Origin: Callipepla californica brunnescens
Lineage: Eukaryota > Chordata > Aves > Galliformes > Odontophoridae
Length of the DNA stretch: 64,000 nucleotides
Direction of reading: 5' to 3'
Assembly: GCA_023055505.1 (NCBI GenBank)
Contig: JALIRH010000100.1
Location: 1-64,000 of the forward strand
In this document: one piece after another, positions 1 to 13,896 of the stretch
Position numbering within the stretch: position 1 is the stretch's first letter
Layout of the letters: each line of letters opens with the position of its first letter
Notes under the pieces: generated by a model
Database searches by the model: none
What the model was told of the DNA's origin: nothing
The model's input: the letters and a program-made list of their open reading frames with translations, nothing else
Position numbers and translations under genes: made by a program

Positions 1-3000
1 TAACCCTAAATCTGTCCCTGAGGCCTAACCTTCAACCTTACCCTAACCTTAACCCTAACCCTGTTCCATTCTCTAAACATATCTGTAAGCATTACCTTCA
101 TCCTAACTCGAACTCTACCCTAACCCTATCCCTTTGACCCCAACACAAAACCCAGATTGAGCCTGACCCTAACCTAGGTAGCATAAAGTGTATGTAGGGT
201 GAATTTGAGTTTTAGGGTCAAAGTTAAATTGTTAGTTTTAGGGTTAGGGTGAAGGATTGCTTTAGTTCTAGTATTAGGGTGTTTGGGGTTAGGGTTAGGG
301 TAAGGATTTGGGGGTGGATTAGGTTTAGGGTCAGGTTTGGGGGAGTTTTGGGGTTAGGGTTAGATTTAGGATTAGGGTTAGCAAAAAAGTTGTTTTAGTT
401 TTAGTTTAGGTTAGTGCTAGGATTAGGTTGAGTGTTCTTGTGAAGTTTAGGTTTAGGGTTAGGTTTAGGTTTAGATTGAGGTTTAGGGTAAGGAGTAGGG
501 TTCATTTGACTTTTAGGGTCAGAGTAGAGTTAAGTCGTGTTAGGGTTAAGGTTAAGAACAGGATTCAGATTCCAATTAGGTTTTGGGTTCCTACTAGGGA
601 TAGGCCTCAAATTAGTGTTAAGGTTAGGGTTAGGGTTAGGTATAGGGAAAGGGTTAGTGTTAAGGCCAGGGCAAGTGTATGGTTTAGGGTAAAGATTGGA
701 TTTAGGGTTAGGTTTAGATGTAGGTTTGGTTTGATCGTTAGGGTGTGAGAAGGCACCGGCCTTGGATTTCATTTGGAGATTGGGTAAGGTTTAGGAATAG
801 GAATAACATTGGTGTTTAAAAGATGATTAGTGTTAGTATTAGGGAGAGGGTTACGGTTAGAGTTTAGTTAGGGTTTATTAGTTTTAGAGTGAGGGATAGG
901 GGTATGGTTTGGTCTAGTACTTGGGTTAGGGTTTGGGATAGTCATAGCATTAGTGTTAGGGTTAGGGTTCCGTTAGGGTTGTGGTAATCTGATGCTAGGT
1001 GTCGGGATTAGGGTTGTGCTTAAATGTGGGTTTGGTTTGAGGGTCAGAGTTAGGGTTAGGGTAGAGTTAGAATTAGGGTGAGAGTTAGGATTAGGTTTAG
1101 GATTAGGATAAAGATTAGGTTAGGATTAGTGTTGGCTTTAGGGTTGTGTCTGGGAGAAGGGTTAGTGTTAGGGATAGACTTAGGGTAAGAGTAAGTGTTA
1201 GGAATAGGCATAGGTTTTGGGAAAGTTTCAGAGTTTGGACTGGATTTATGATTAGGGATAGGGACAAAGATTTTTTGAGATTTGTGATTAGATTTAGGGA
1301 GAAAAGTAGGCTGACTTGTGGTGTTAGCAGTAGGTTTAGGTTTAGGTTTAGGTTTAGGATTCCATTTGTATTTATTGATCGAGGTTGGGTTAGTTGGAGT
1401 GTAAAGGTCAGAGTAGGGTTAGGCCTTGGGATAGGGTTAAGGTTTGGAATAGGATTAGGATTCAAATGATGTTACGGGTTGGTGTTAGGGTTAGGGAAAG
1501 GTTAGGATCAGGGTTGAGGTCAGGGTTAGGTATAGGAAAAGGGTTAGTGTTAGGGCTAGGGCAATTGGAAGGGTTAGGCTTAGGCTTAGATATTAGGGTT
1601 AGGTTTAGGCGGAGGTTTGGTTCGAGTGTCAGGGTGAGAGAAGGGGTAGGCCTGGGGTTTGGTTTTGGGTTACATCATACAAATCATCACATACATTAGC
1701 TGGGGTGGGAGGTGCAAGGAACAGCCAGCAAAGTGCTGAGTTCATTCCAATCAGAGGACCTGAAGATCGGGTAGCTACTATCAAACCGTTTGTGTTGCCA
1801 ATTCCGATGATATTTATGGGGCCCTGATGTTATGGTTCAGTGGGAGTCACTATCAAGTCCAAACCCAATCCAAACCCCAAACCTACTCCTATTCCTAAAC
1901 CTTATCTTAACCCTAAACCAAACCCAAACCCAAGGCCCTCCCCTTCTCTCAGCCTAACACTCAAACTAACCTAAACCCGAAACTAACCCTACATTTATCC
2001 TAATCTTATCCATATTCTAAGGCCTAACCCTACTCTGACCAGAAAGCTCATGTTGTCTAAAATCTACCCCTTACCTAAAACCTAAATCGACAAAAAAACC
2101 TAACCCGAAACCTCAACCTAACTCTTCTCCTAACTAGAACACCAGCACTTCACCTTACCCTAACTGGAAACCTAGGACTAAATCCTTACCTTGTCCAGAA
2201 CCCTATTCCTAACCCAAACCAGAATTCTAACCTCTACCCTAACCAAAAACCCTTCCCCTAAACCTAAACCTAATGCTACCCTCAACCAAACCCTAGCCCT
2301 AAATCCTACCCTAAAACCAACACCACGTTTAAGCTCAAACCTCAAGCCTCAAAGAAAGCATCAGATTACCGCAGATCTCACCTAACACTAACCCCAATCC
2401 AATCCCTACTACTAACCCCAAACCCAATCCAAACACCAAAACTATTCCTATTCCTAAACCTAACACTAAGCCAGAACCAAACCCAAGGCCTACCCCTTCT
2501 CTCAGCCTGACACTCAAACTAACCTAGACCTGAACGCAACGCTAAATCAAATACTAAAACTCACCCTTAGCCAAGGCCCTTTTAGGACCCTTCCCTGGTC
2601 CTAAAACTAAAGAGAACCCTACCCCTTCCACTAAACCTTCATCTACATCCCTAACCCTTACCCTAAACCTAAATCTACACCAAAACCTAACCCTAACCCT
2701 AACATGTCTTCTAACTGTAAAACTAACGCTTCACCTAACCCGAACTGAAACCCCAGGACTAAACCTTACCTAACACCTAGCTATATTCCTAACCCTATCC
2801 TGAAACCTAACGTTAACCCTAACCCTAAAAACAACTTGGAACCAAACCCTAACCCTAACCTAACCCTTATCAGAACCCTAAATCTAATCCTAACCGTTAC
2901 CTCAATTGAACTCCAATTCTTCCTGAAATCTAAATGGGACCTTCAAACCAACCCCAGATTGAAGCCCAACCCTAAACCTAACACAAAGCATTAGATTACC

Positions 3001-4627
3001 ACAGCCATCACCTAACTCTAACCCCAGCCTTAACGCTAATACTATCCCAAACACTATTCCAATTCCTAAACCCAACACAAACCCAAAAACACAAAGCCTA
3101 CAATTCTCACAGCCTAACACTGAAAGGAAACCTAAATCTTACCCTAACTCTAAAACTAATCCAAAGCATGACCACAATTTAAACTCTAAATCTACCTTCA
3201 AACTAAAGCTGACCCTAACACCAACCTCAAGCCCAACCCTAAGCCTAACACAAAGCATTAGATTACCACAACGCTCACCTAACTTCTAACCCCCACCCTA
3301 ACACTAATACTAAAGCAATCAGATTCCAAATACTAACCCAATTCCTATTCTGAAACCCAAAACTATTCCAAAAACAAACCCAAGGCCTAACCTTTCTCTC
3401 ACCCTAACAATCAAAGAAAACCTATTCCTAAACCTAATCCTAAATCTAGTCCTAACCCTAACCCTCACCCTTAATCTAACCCCAACCCCCACCCAGAAGC
3501 TAACACTTAGCATTGTACAATACCTAAACGTACCCCTAATCCTTATCACTAAACCTAAAAGGAACCTGAAACATAGTGCTAAATCCGAACCCTAACCCTG
3601 AAGACCAACGCTAACAATGAACCAATTCCTATACCTTTTCCTTCCTCCAAATTGATTCCTAGCACTAACCCTAACCCTACATTAACCCTAACCCTAACCC
3701 TAACCCTAGCCCTAACCTAACTCTAACCCTAACCCTAACCCTAAACCTAATGCTAACCCTTACCCTACCCTAACCCTAACCCTACCATACCCTAACCCTA
3801 ACCTACCCTAACACTAACCCTAACCCTAACCCTACCCTAACCCTAACCCTAACCCTAACCCTAACCCTAACCCTAACCCTAACCCTACCCTAACCCTAAC
3901 CCTAACCCTAACCCTAACCCTAACCCTAACCCTTACCCTAGCCTAACCCAAACCCTAACCCTAACCCTACCCTAACCCTAACCCTAACCCTACCCCTAAC
4001 CCTACTTTACCCTAACCTTAATCCTAACACTAACTCTAACTTTACTCCTTACCCTAACACTAATCCAATCCCGAACCCTAACCCTAATCCTAGCCCTAAC
4101 TCTAACTTTATTCGTAACCCTACCCCTAATCCAAACAATAACCCTTACCCTAATCAAACCCTATCCCTATTCCTAACCCTTACCCTAACCGTATCACAAT
4201 CCCTATCCTAACTCTTACCATAACCCAAACCCTAACCTAACCCTAACCCTAACCCTAACCCTAACCCTAACCCTTACCCTAACCCTAACCCTACCCTAAC
4301 CTTAACTCTACCCTAACCGTATCCCTACCCTAACCCTAACCCTAATCCTAGCCCTTTCTCTAACTTTATTCCTAACCCTACCCCTGATCCAAACACTAAC
4401 CCTAACCTTAATGTAACCCTAACCCTATTCCTAACCCTTACCCTAACTGTATCCCATTCCCTATCCTAACTCTTACCATAACCCTAACCCTGATGCTAAT
4501 GCTAACCCTAACCCTGAATCTAACCCTTACCCTAACCCTATCCCTTACCCAGAAGCTAACACTTAGCGTTGTACAATACCTAACCGTACCCTAACCCTAT
4601 CCCTAAACCTAAAAGGAACCCAAACTC
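1..4627. repeat. Telomere-derived macrosatellite, unit 1
   Basis: First of eight head-to-tail units; the window begins inside the array, so this start is a convention. Order of parts: a C-rich CCCTAA-like lead (1 to about 178); a G-rich TTAGGG-like arm (about 179-1671); a non-telomeric insert of retroviral protease DNA (1672-1859); a long C-rich arm (1860-4627). Near-perfect CCCTAA hexamers fill about 3676-4000 and 4230-4330. The C-rich arm holds diverged internal repeats: AGCATYAGATTACC at 2357, 2987 and 3254, with the same motif inverted at 983-996 in the G-rich arm; and CAGAAGCTAACACTTAGC near 3494 and again about 1056 bp later. Open frames here are only strings of RV/RF or LG/NP pairs, as expected from translating a six-base repeat, so no gene is called. 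Confidence 0.95.
1672..1859 (+). pseudogene. Retroviral protease C-terminal fragment in unit 1
   Basis: A short non-telomeric insert at the point where the unit switches from TTAGGG-like to CCCTAA-like strand. One frame reads flap-like AGVGGARNSQQS and then KPFVLPIP, typical of the second half of a class II retroviral aspartic protease; the catalytic Asp half is absent. It is broken by a frame change after MIFMGP. This copy also lacks one G in GTGGGAGTCAC. It ends at ATCAAGTC, exactly where all the other array copies end. Confidence 0.85.
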
Positions 4628-7600
4628 TAACCCTAAATCTGTCCCTGAGCCTAACCTTCAACCTTACCCTAACCTTAACCCTAACCCTGTTCCATTCTCT
4701 AAACATATCTGTAAGCATTACCTTCATCCTAACTCGAACTCTACCCTAACCCTATCCCTTTGACCCCAACACAAAACCCAGATCGAGCCTGACCCTAACC
4801 TAGGTAGCATAAAGTGTATGTAGGGTGAATTTGAGTTTTAGGGTCAAAGTTAAATTGTTAGTTTTAGGGTTAGGGTGAAGGATTGCTTTAGTTCTAGTAT
4901 TAGGGTGTTTGGGGTTAGGGTTAGGGTAAGGATTTGGGGGTGGATTAGGTTTAGGGTCAGGTTTGGGGGAGTTTTGGGGTTAGGGTTAGATTTAGGATTA
5001 GGGTTAGCAAAAAAGTTGTTTTAGTTTTAGTTTAGGTTAGTGCTAGGATTAGGTTGAGTGTTCTTGTGAAGTTTAGGTTTAGGGTTAGGTTTAGGTTTAG
5101 ATTGAGGTTTAGGGTAAGGAGTAGGGTTCATTTGACTTTTAGGGTCAGAGTAGAGTTAAGTCGTGTTAGGGTTAAGGTTAAGAACAGGATTCAGATTCCA
5201 ATTAGGTTTTGGGTTCCTACTAGGGATAGGCCTCAAATTAGTGTTAAGGTTAGGGTTAGGGTTAGGTATAGGGAAAGGGTTAGTGTTAAGGCCAGGGCAA
5301 GTGTATGGTTTAGGGTAAAGATTGGATTTAGGGTTAGGTTTAGATGTAGGTTTGGTTTGATCGTTAGGGTGTGAGAAGGCACCGGCCTTGGATTTCATTT
5401 GGAGATTGGGTAAGGTTTAGGAATAGGAATAACATTGGTGTTTAAAAGATGATTAGTGTTAGTATTAGGGAGAGGGTTACGGTTAGAGTTTAGTTAGGGT
5501 TTATTAGTTTTAGAGTGAGGGATAGGGGTATGGTTTGGTCTAGTACTTGGGTTAGGGTTTGGGATAGTCATAGCATTAGTGTTAGGGTTAGGGTTCCGTT
5601 AGGGTTGTGGTAATCTGATGCTAGGTGTCGGGATTAGGGTTGTGCTTAAATGTGGGTTTGGTTTGAGGGTCAGAGTTAGGGTTAGGGTAGAGTTAGAATT
5701 AGGGTGAGAGTTAGGATTAGGTTTAGGATTAGGATAAAGATTAGGTTAGGATTAGTGTTGGCTTTAGGGTTGTGTCTGGGAGAAGGGTTAGTGTTAGGGA
5801 TAGACTTAGGGTAAGAGTAAGTGTTAGGAATAGGCATAGGTTTTGGGAAAGTTTCAGAGTTTGGACTGGATTTATGATTAGGGATAGGGACAAAGATTTT
5901 TTGAGATTTGTGATTAGATTTAGGGAGAAAAGTAGGCTGACTTGTGGTGTTAGCAGTAGGTTTAGGTTTAGGTTTAGGTTTAGGATTCCATTTGTATTTA
6001 TTGATCGAGGTTGGGTTAGTTTGAGTGTAAAGGTCAGAGTAGGGTTAGGCCTTGGGATAGGGTTAAGGTTTGGAATAGGATTAGGATTCAAATGATGTTA
6101 CGGGTTGGTGTTAGGGTTAGGGAAAGGTTAGGATCAGGGTTGAGGTCAGGGTTAGGTATAGGAAAAGGGTTAGTGTTAGGGCTAGGGCAATTGGAAGGGT
6201 TAGGCTTAGGCTTAGATATTAGGGTTAGGTTTAGGCGGAGGTTTGGTTCGAGTGTCAGGGTGAGAGAAGGGGTAGGCCTGGGGTTTGGTTTTGGGTTACA
6301 TCATACAAATCATCACATACATTAGGTGGGGTGGGAGGTGCAAGGAACAGCCAGCAAAGTGCTGAGTTCATTCCAATCAGAGGACCTGAAGATCGGGTAG
6401 CTACTATCAAACCGTTTGTGTTGCCAATTCCGATGATATTTATGGGGCCCTGATGTTATGGTTCAGTGGGGAGTCACTATCAAGTCCAAACCCAATCCAA
6501 ACCCCAAACCTACTCCTATTCCTAAACCTTATCTTAACCCTAAACCAAACCCAAACCCAAGGCCCTCCCCTTCTCTCAGCCTAACACTCAAACTAACCTA
6601 AACCCGAAACTAACCCTACATTTATCCTAATCTTATCCATATTCTAAGGCCTAACCCTACTCTGACCAGAAAGCTCATGTTGTCTAAAATCTACCCCTTA
6701 CCTAAAACCTAAATCGACAAAAAAACCTAACCCGAAACCTCAACCTAACTCTTCTCCTAACTAGAACACCAGCACTTCACCTTACCCTAACTGGAAACCT
6801 AGGACTAAATCCTTACCTTGTCCAGAACCCTATTCCTAACCCAAACCAGAATTCTAACCTCTACCCTAACCAAAACCCTTCCCCTAAACCTAAACCTAAT
6901 GCTACCCTCAACCAAACCCTAGCCCTAAATCCTACCCTAAAACCAACACCACGTTTAAGCTCAAACCTCAAGCCTCAAAGAAAGCATCAGATTACCGCAG
7001 ATCTCACCTAACACTAACCCCAATCCAATCCCTACTACTAACCCCAAACCCAATCCAAACACCAAAACTATTCCTATTCCTAAACCTAACACTAAGCCAG
7101 AACCAAACCCAAGGCCTACCCCTTCTCTCAGCCTGACACTCAAACTAACCTAGACCTGAACGCAACGCTAAATCAAATACTAAAACTCACCCTTAGCCAA
7201 GGCCCTTTTAGGACCCTTCCCTGGTCCTAAAACTAAAGAGAACCCTACCCCTTCCACTAAACCTTCATCTACATCCCTAACCCTTACCCTAAACCTAAAT
7301 CTACACCAAAACCTAACCCTAACCCTAACATGTCTTCTAACTGTAAAACTAACGCTTCACCTAACCCGAACTGAAACCCCAGGACTAAACCTTACCTAAC
7401 ACCTAGCTATATTCCTAACCCTATCCTGAAACCTAACGTTAACCCTAACCCTAAAAACAACTTGGAACCAAACCCTAACCCTAACCTAACCCTTATCAGA
7501 ACCCTAAATCTAATCCTAACCGTTACCTCAATTGAACTCCAATTCTTCCTGAAATCTAAATGGGACCTTCAAACCAACCCCAGATTGAAGCCCAACCCTA

Positions 7601-9259
7601 AACCTAACACAAAGCATTAGATTACCACAGCCATCACCTAACTCTAACCCCAGCCTTAACGCTAATACTATCCCAAACACTATTCCAATTCCTAAACCCA
7701 ACACAAACCCAAAAACACAAAGCCTACAATTCTCACAGCCTAACACTGAAAGGAAACCTAAATCTTACCCTAACTCTAAAACTAATCCAAAGCATGACCA
7801 CAATTTAAACTCTAAATCTACCTTCAAACTAAAGCTGACCCTAACACCAACCTCAAGCCCAACCCTAAGCCTAACACAAAGCATTAGATTACCACAACGC
7901 TCACCTAACTTCTAACCCCCACCCTAACACTAATACTAAAGCAATCAGATTCCAAATACTAACCCAATTCCTATTCTGAAACCCAAAACTATTCCAAAAA
8001 CAAACCCAAGGCCTAACCTTTCTCTCACCCTAACAATCAAAGAAAACCTATTCCTAAACCTAATCCTAAATCTAGTCCTAACCCTAACCCTCACCCTTAA
8101 TCTAACCCCAACCCCCACCCAGAAGCTAACACTTAGCATTGTACAATACCTAAACGTACCCCTAATCCTTATCACTAAACCTAAAAGGAACCTGAAACAT
8201 AGTGCTAAATCCGAACCCTAACCCTGAAGACCAACGCTAACAATGAACCAATTCCTATACCTTTTCCTTCCTCCAAATTGATTCCTAGCACTAACCCTAA
8301 CCCTACATTAACCCTAACCCTAACCCTAACCCTAGCCCTAACCTAACTCTAACCCTAACCCTAACCCTAAACCTAATGCTAACCCTTACCCTACCCTAAC
8401 CCTAACCCTACCATACCCTAACCCTAACCTACCCTAACACTAACCCTAACCCTAACCCTACCCTAACCCTAACCCTAACCCTAACCCTAACCCTAACCCT
8501 AACCCTAACCCTAACCCTACCCTAACCCTAACCCTAACCCTAACCCTAACCCTAACCCTTACCCTAACCCTAGCCTAACCCAAACCCTAACCCTAACCCT
8601 ACCCTAACCCTAACCCTAACCCTACCCCTAACCCTACTTTACCCTAACCTTAATCCTAACACTAACTCTAACTTTACTCCTTACCCTAACACTAATCCAA
8701 TCCCGAACCCTAACCCTAATCCTAGCCCTAACTCTAACTTTATTCGTAACCCTACCCCTAATCCAAACAATAACCCTTACCCTAATCAAACCCTATCCCT
8801 ATTCCTAACCCTTACCCTAACCGTATCACAATCCCTATCCTAACTCTTACCATAACCCAAACCCTAACCTAACCCTAACCCTAACCCTAACCCTAACCCT
8901 AACCCTTACCCTAACCCTAACCCTACCCTAACCTTAACTCTACCCTAACCGTATCCCTACCCTAACCCTAACCCTAATCCTAGCCCTTTCTCTAACTTTA
9001 TTCCTAACCCTACCCCTGATCCAAACACTAACCCTAACCTTAATGTAACCCTAACCCTATTCCTAACCCTTACCCTAACTGTATCCCATTCCCTATCCTA
9101 ACTCTTACCATAACCCTAACCCTGATGCTAATGCTAACCCTAACCCTGAATCTAACCCTTACCCTAACCCTATCCCTTACCCAGAAGCTAACACTTAGCG
9201 TTGTACAATACCTAACCGTACCCTAACCCTATCCCTAAACCTAAAAGGAACCCAAACTC
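4628..9259. repeat. Telomere-derived macrosatellite, unit 2
   Basis: Same architecture as unit 1 and nearly identical to it (4632 bp). The G-rich arm spans about 4805-6297, the protease fragment 6298-6486, the C-rich arm 6487-9259. It shares with unit 1 the variants GGGAGAGGG, GGGTTTATTAG and GTCATAGC in the G-rich arm and the change TTCAAACC (others TTAAAACC) in the C-rich arm, so units 1 and 2 are close sisters. Confidence 0.95.
6298..6486 (+). pseudogene. Retroviral protease C-terminal fragment in unit 2
   Basis: Same 189 bp insert, same left and right breakpoints as in unit 1, with GTGGGGAGTCAC intact. It has a private base change in ATTAGGTGGGG, where the others have ATTAGCTGGGG. Confidence 0.85.
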
Positions 9260-12200
9260 TAACCCTAAATCTGTCCCTGAGCCTAACCTTCAACCTTACC
9301 CTAACCTTAACCCTAACCCTGTTCCATTCTCTAAACATATCTGTAAGCATTACCTTCATCCTAACTCGAACTCTACCCTAACCCTATCCCTTTGACCCCA
9401 ACACAAAACCCAGATTGAGCCTGACCCTAACCTAGGTAGCATAAAGTGTATGTAGGGTGAATTTGAGTTTTAGGGTCAAAGTTAAATTGTTAGTTTTAGG
9501 GTTAGGGTGAAGGATTGCTTTAGTTCTAGTATTAGGGTGTTTGGGGTTAGGGTTAGGGTAAGGATTTGGGGGTGGATTAGGTTTAGGGTCAGGTTTGGGG
9601 GAGTTTTGGGGTTAGGGTTAGATTTAGGATTAGGGTTAGCAAAAAAGTTGTTTTAGTTTTAGTTTAGGTTAGTGCTAGGATTAGGTTGAGTGTTCTTGTG
9701 AAGTTTAGGTTTAGGGTTAGGTTTAGGTTTAGATTGAGGTTTAGGGTAAGGAGTAGGGTTCATTTGACTTTTAGGGTCAGAGTAGAGTTAAGTCGTGTTA
9801 GGGTTAAGGTTAAGAACAGGATTCAGATTCCAATTAGGTTTTGGGTTCCTACTAGGGATAGGCCTCAAATTAGTGTTAAGGTTAGGGTTAGGGTTAGGTA
9901 TAGGGAAAGGGTTAGTGTTAAGGCCAGGGCAAGTGTATGGTTTAGGGTAAAGATTGGATTTAGGGTTAGGTTTAGATGTAGGTTTGGTTTGATCGTTAGG
10001 GTGTGAGAAGGCACCGGCCTTGGATTTCATTTGGAGATTGGGTAAGGTTTAGGAATAGGAATAACATTGGTGTTTAAAAGATGATTAGTGTTAGTATTAG
10101 GGATAGGGTTACGGTTAGAGTTTAGTTAGGGTTGTTAGTTTTAGAGTGAGGGATAGGGGTATGGTTTGGTCTAGTACTTGGGTTAGGGTTTGGGATAGTC
10201 ATAGCATTAGTGTTAGGGTTAGGGTTCCGTTAGGGTTGTGGTAATCTGATGCTAGGTGTCGGGATTAGGGTTGTGCTTAAATGTGGGTTTGGTTTGAGGG
10301 TCAGAGTTAGGGTTAGGGTAGAGTTAGAATTAGGGTAAGAGTTAGGATTAGGTTTAGGATTAGGATAAAGATTAGGTTAGGATTAGTGTTGGCTTTAGGG
10401 TTGTGTCTGGGAGAAGGGTTAGTGTTTGGGATAGACTTAGGGTAAGAGTAAGTGTTAGGAATAGGCATAGGTTTTGGGAAAGTTTCAGAGTTTGGACTGG
10501 ATTTATGATTAGGGATAGGTACAAAGATTTTTTGAGATTTATGATTAGATTTAGGGAGAAAAGTAGGCTGACTTGTGGTGTTAGCAGTAGGTTTAGGTTT
10601 AGGTTTAGGTTTAGGATTCCATTTGTATTTATTGATCGAGGTTGGGTTAGTTTGAGTGTAAAGGTCAGAGTAGGGTTAGGCCTTGGGATAGGGTTAAGGT
10701 TTGGAATAGGATTAGGATTCAAATGATGTTACGGGTTGGTGTTAGGGTTAGGGAAAGGTTAGGATCAGGGTTGAGGTCAGGGTTAGGTATAGGAAAAGGG
10801 TTAGTGTTAGGGCTAGGGCAATTGGAAGGGTTAGGCTTAGGCTTAGATATTAGGGTTAGGTTTAGGCGGAGGTTTGGTTGGAGTGTCAGGGTGAGAGAAG
10901 GGGTAGGCCTGGGGTTTGGTTTTGGGTTACATCATACAAATCATCCCATACATTAGCTGGGGTGGGAGGTGCAAGGAACAGCCAGCAAAGTGCTGAGTTC
11001 ATTCCAATCAGAGGACCTGAAGATCGGGTAGCTACTATCAAACCGTTTGTGTTGCCAATTCCGATGATATTTATGGGGCCCTGATGTTATGGTTCAGTGG
11101 GGAGTCACTATCAAGTCCAAACCCAATCCAAACCCCAAACCTACTCCTATTCCTAAACCTTATCTTAACCCTAAACCAAACCCAAACCCAAGGCCCTCCC
11201 CTTCTCTCAGCCTAACACTCAAACTAACCTAAACCCGAAACTAACCCTCCATTTATCCTAATCTTATCCATATTCTAAGGCCTAACCCTACTCTGACCAG
11301 AAAGCTCATGTTGTCTAAAATCTACCCCTTACCTAAAACCTAAATCGACAAAAAAACCTAACCCGAAACCTCAACCTAACTCTTCTCCTAACTAGAACAC
11401 CAGCACTTCACCTTACCCTAACTGGAAACCTAGGACTAAATCCTTACCTTGTCCAGAACCCTATTCCTAACCCAAACCAGAATTCTAACCTCTACCCTAA
11501 CCAAAACCCTTCCCCTAAACCTAAACCTAATGCTACCCTCAACCAAACCCTAGCCCTAAATCCTACCCTAAAACCAACACCACGTTTAAGCTCAAACCTC
11601 AAGCCTCAAAGAAAGCATCAGATTACCGCAGATCTCACCTAACACTAACCCCAATCCAATCCCTACTACTAACCCCAAACCCAATCCAAACACCAAAACT
11701 ATTCCTATTCCTAAACCTAACACTAAGCCAGAACCAAACCCAAGGCCTACCCCTTCTCTCAGCCTGACACTCAAACTAACCTAGACCTGAACGCAACGCT
11801 AAATCAAATACTAAAACTCACCCTTAGCCAAGGCCCTTTTAGGACCCTTCCCTGGTCCTAAAACTAAAGAGAACCCTACCCCTTCCACTAAACCTTCATC
11901 TACATCCCTAACCCTTACCCTAAACCTAAATCTACACCAAAACCTAACCCTAACCCTAACATGTCTTCTAACTGTAAAACTAACGCTTCACCTAACCCGA
12001 ACTGAAACCCCAGGACTAAACCTTACCTAACACCTAGCTATATTCCTAACCCTATCCTGAAACCTAACGTTAACCCTAACCCTAAAAACAACTTGGAACC
12101 AAACCCTAACCCTAACCTAACCCTTATCAGAACCCTAAATCTAATCCTAACCGTTACCTCAATTGAACTCCAATTCTTCCTGAAATCTAAATGGGACCTT

Positions 12201-13896
12201 AAAACCAACCCCAGATTGAAGCCCAACCCTAAACCTAACACAAAGCATTAGATTACCACAGCCATCACCTAACTCTAACCCCAGCCTTAACGCTAATACT
12301 ATCCCAAACACTATTCCAATTCCTAAACCCAACACAAACCCAAAAACACAAAGCCTACAATTCTCACAGCCTAACACTGAAAGGAAACCTAAATCTTACC
12401 CTAACTCTAAAACTAATCCAAAGCATGACCACAATTTAAACTCTAAATCTACCTTCAAACTAAAGCTGACCCTAACACCAACCTCAAGCCCAACCCTAAG
12501 CCTAACACAAAGCATTAGATTACCACAACGCTCACCTAACTTCTAACCCCCACCCTAACACTAATACTAAAGCAATCAGATTCCAAATACTAACCCAATT
12601 CCTATTCTGAAACCCAAAACTATTCCAAAAACAAACCCAAGGCCTAACCTTTCTCTCACCCTAACAATCAAAGAAAACCTATTCCTAAACCTAATCCTAA
12701 ATCTAGTCCTAACCCTAACCCTCACCCTTAATCTAACCCCAACCCCCACCCAGAAGCTAACACTTAGCATTGTACAATACCTAAACGTACCCCTAATCCT
12801 TATCACTAAACCTAAAAGGAACCTGAAACATAGTGCTAAATCCGAACCCTAACCCTGAAGACCAACGCTAACAATGAACCAATTCCTATACCTTTTCCTT
12901 CCTCCAAATTGATTCCTAGCACTAACCCTAACCCTACATTAACCCTAACCCTAACCCTAACCCTAGCCCTAACCTAACTCTAACCCTAACCCTAACCCTA
13001 AACCTAATGCTAACCCTTACCCTACCCTAACCCTAACCCTACCATACCCTAACCCTAACCTACCCTAACACTAACCCTAACCCTAACCCTACCCTAACCC
13101 TAACCCTAACCCTAACCCTAACCCTAACCCTAACCCTAACCCTAACCCTAACCCTACCCTAACCCTAACCCTAACCCTAACCCTAACCCTAACCCTTACC
13201 CTAACCCTAGCCTAACCCAAACCCTAACCCTAACCCTACCCTAACCCTAACCCTAACCCTACCCCTAACCCTACTTTACCCTAACCTTAATCCTAACACT
13301 AACTCTAACTTTACTCCTTACCCTAACACTAATCCAATCCCGAACCCTAACCCTAATCCTAGCCCTAACTCTAACTTTATTCGTAACCCTACCCCTAATC
13401 CAAACAATAACCCTTACCCTAATCAAACCCTATCCCTATTCCTAACCCTTACCCTAACCGTATCACAATCCCTATCCTAACTCTTACCATAACCCAAACC
13501 CTAACCTAACCCTAACCCTAACCCTAACCCTAACCCTAACCCTTACCCTAACCCTAACCCTACCCTAACCTTAACTCTACCCTAACCGTATCCCTACCCT
13601 AACCCTAACCCTAATCCTAGCCCTTTCTCTAACTTTATTCCTAACCCTACCCCTGATCCAAACACTAACCCTAACCTTAATGTAACCCTAACCCTATTCC
13701 TAACCCTTACCCTAACTGTATCCCATTCCCTATCCTAACTCTTACCATAACCCTAACCCTGATGCTAATGCTAACCCTAACCCTGAATCTAACCCTTACC
13801 CTAACCCTATCCCTTACCCAGAAGCTAACACTTAGCGTTGTACAATACCTAACCGTACCCTAACCCTATCCCTAAACCTAAAAGGAACCCAAACTC
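9260..13896. repeat. Telomere-derived macrosatellite, unit 3
   Basis: Same architecture, 4637 bp; protease fragment at 10929-11117. Diagnostic variants are GGGATAGGG, GGGTTGTTAG and CATCCCATAC, shared with units 4 and 5, while it keeps GTCATAGC like units 1 and 2. One base change before the protease fragment (GTTGGAGTG), shared with unit 5, opens a 68-codon frame that runs into the fragment. I regard that as accidental. Confidence 0.95.
10929..11117 (+). pseudogene. Retroviral protease C-terminal fragment in unit 3
   Basis: Same insert and breakpoints; it carries CATCCCATAC near its left end. The frame into it is open from the G-rich arm. Confidence 0.85.

Noticed and set aside
428..748. 106-codon open frame rich in Arg, Val and Phe, repeated in all eight units
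   Set aside because: It is the translation of TTAGGG-like hexamers (RV, RF, RL pairs). It has no usual start context, domain or codon bias, and its persistence follows from the satellite being homogenised. The same holds for the Asn/Pro/Leu-rich and Gly/Leu-rich frames on the other strand.
1..4627. A true chromosome end at the left edge
   Set aside because: The left edge is inside a diverged macrosatellite unit, not a long perfect CCCTAA tract, so no terminal telomere is shown.
10878..11084. 68-codon frame joining G-rich arm and protease fragment in units 3 and 5
   Set aside because: Opened by a single base change; it mixes telomeric translation with half a protease lacking the catalytic Asp. 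Not a plausible gene.
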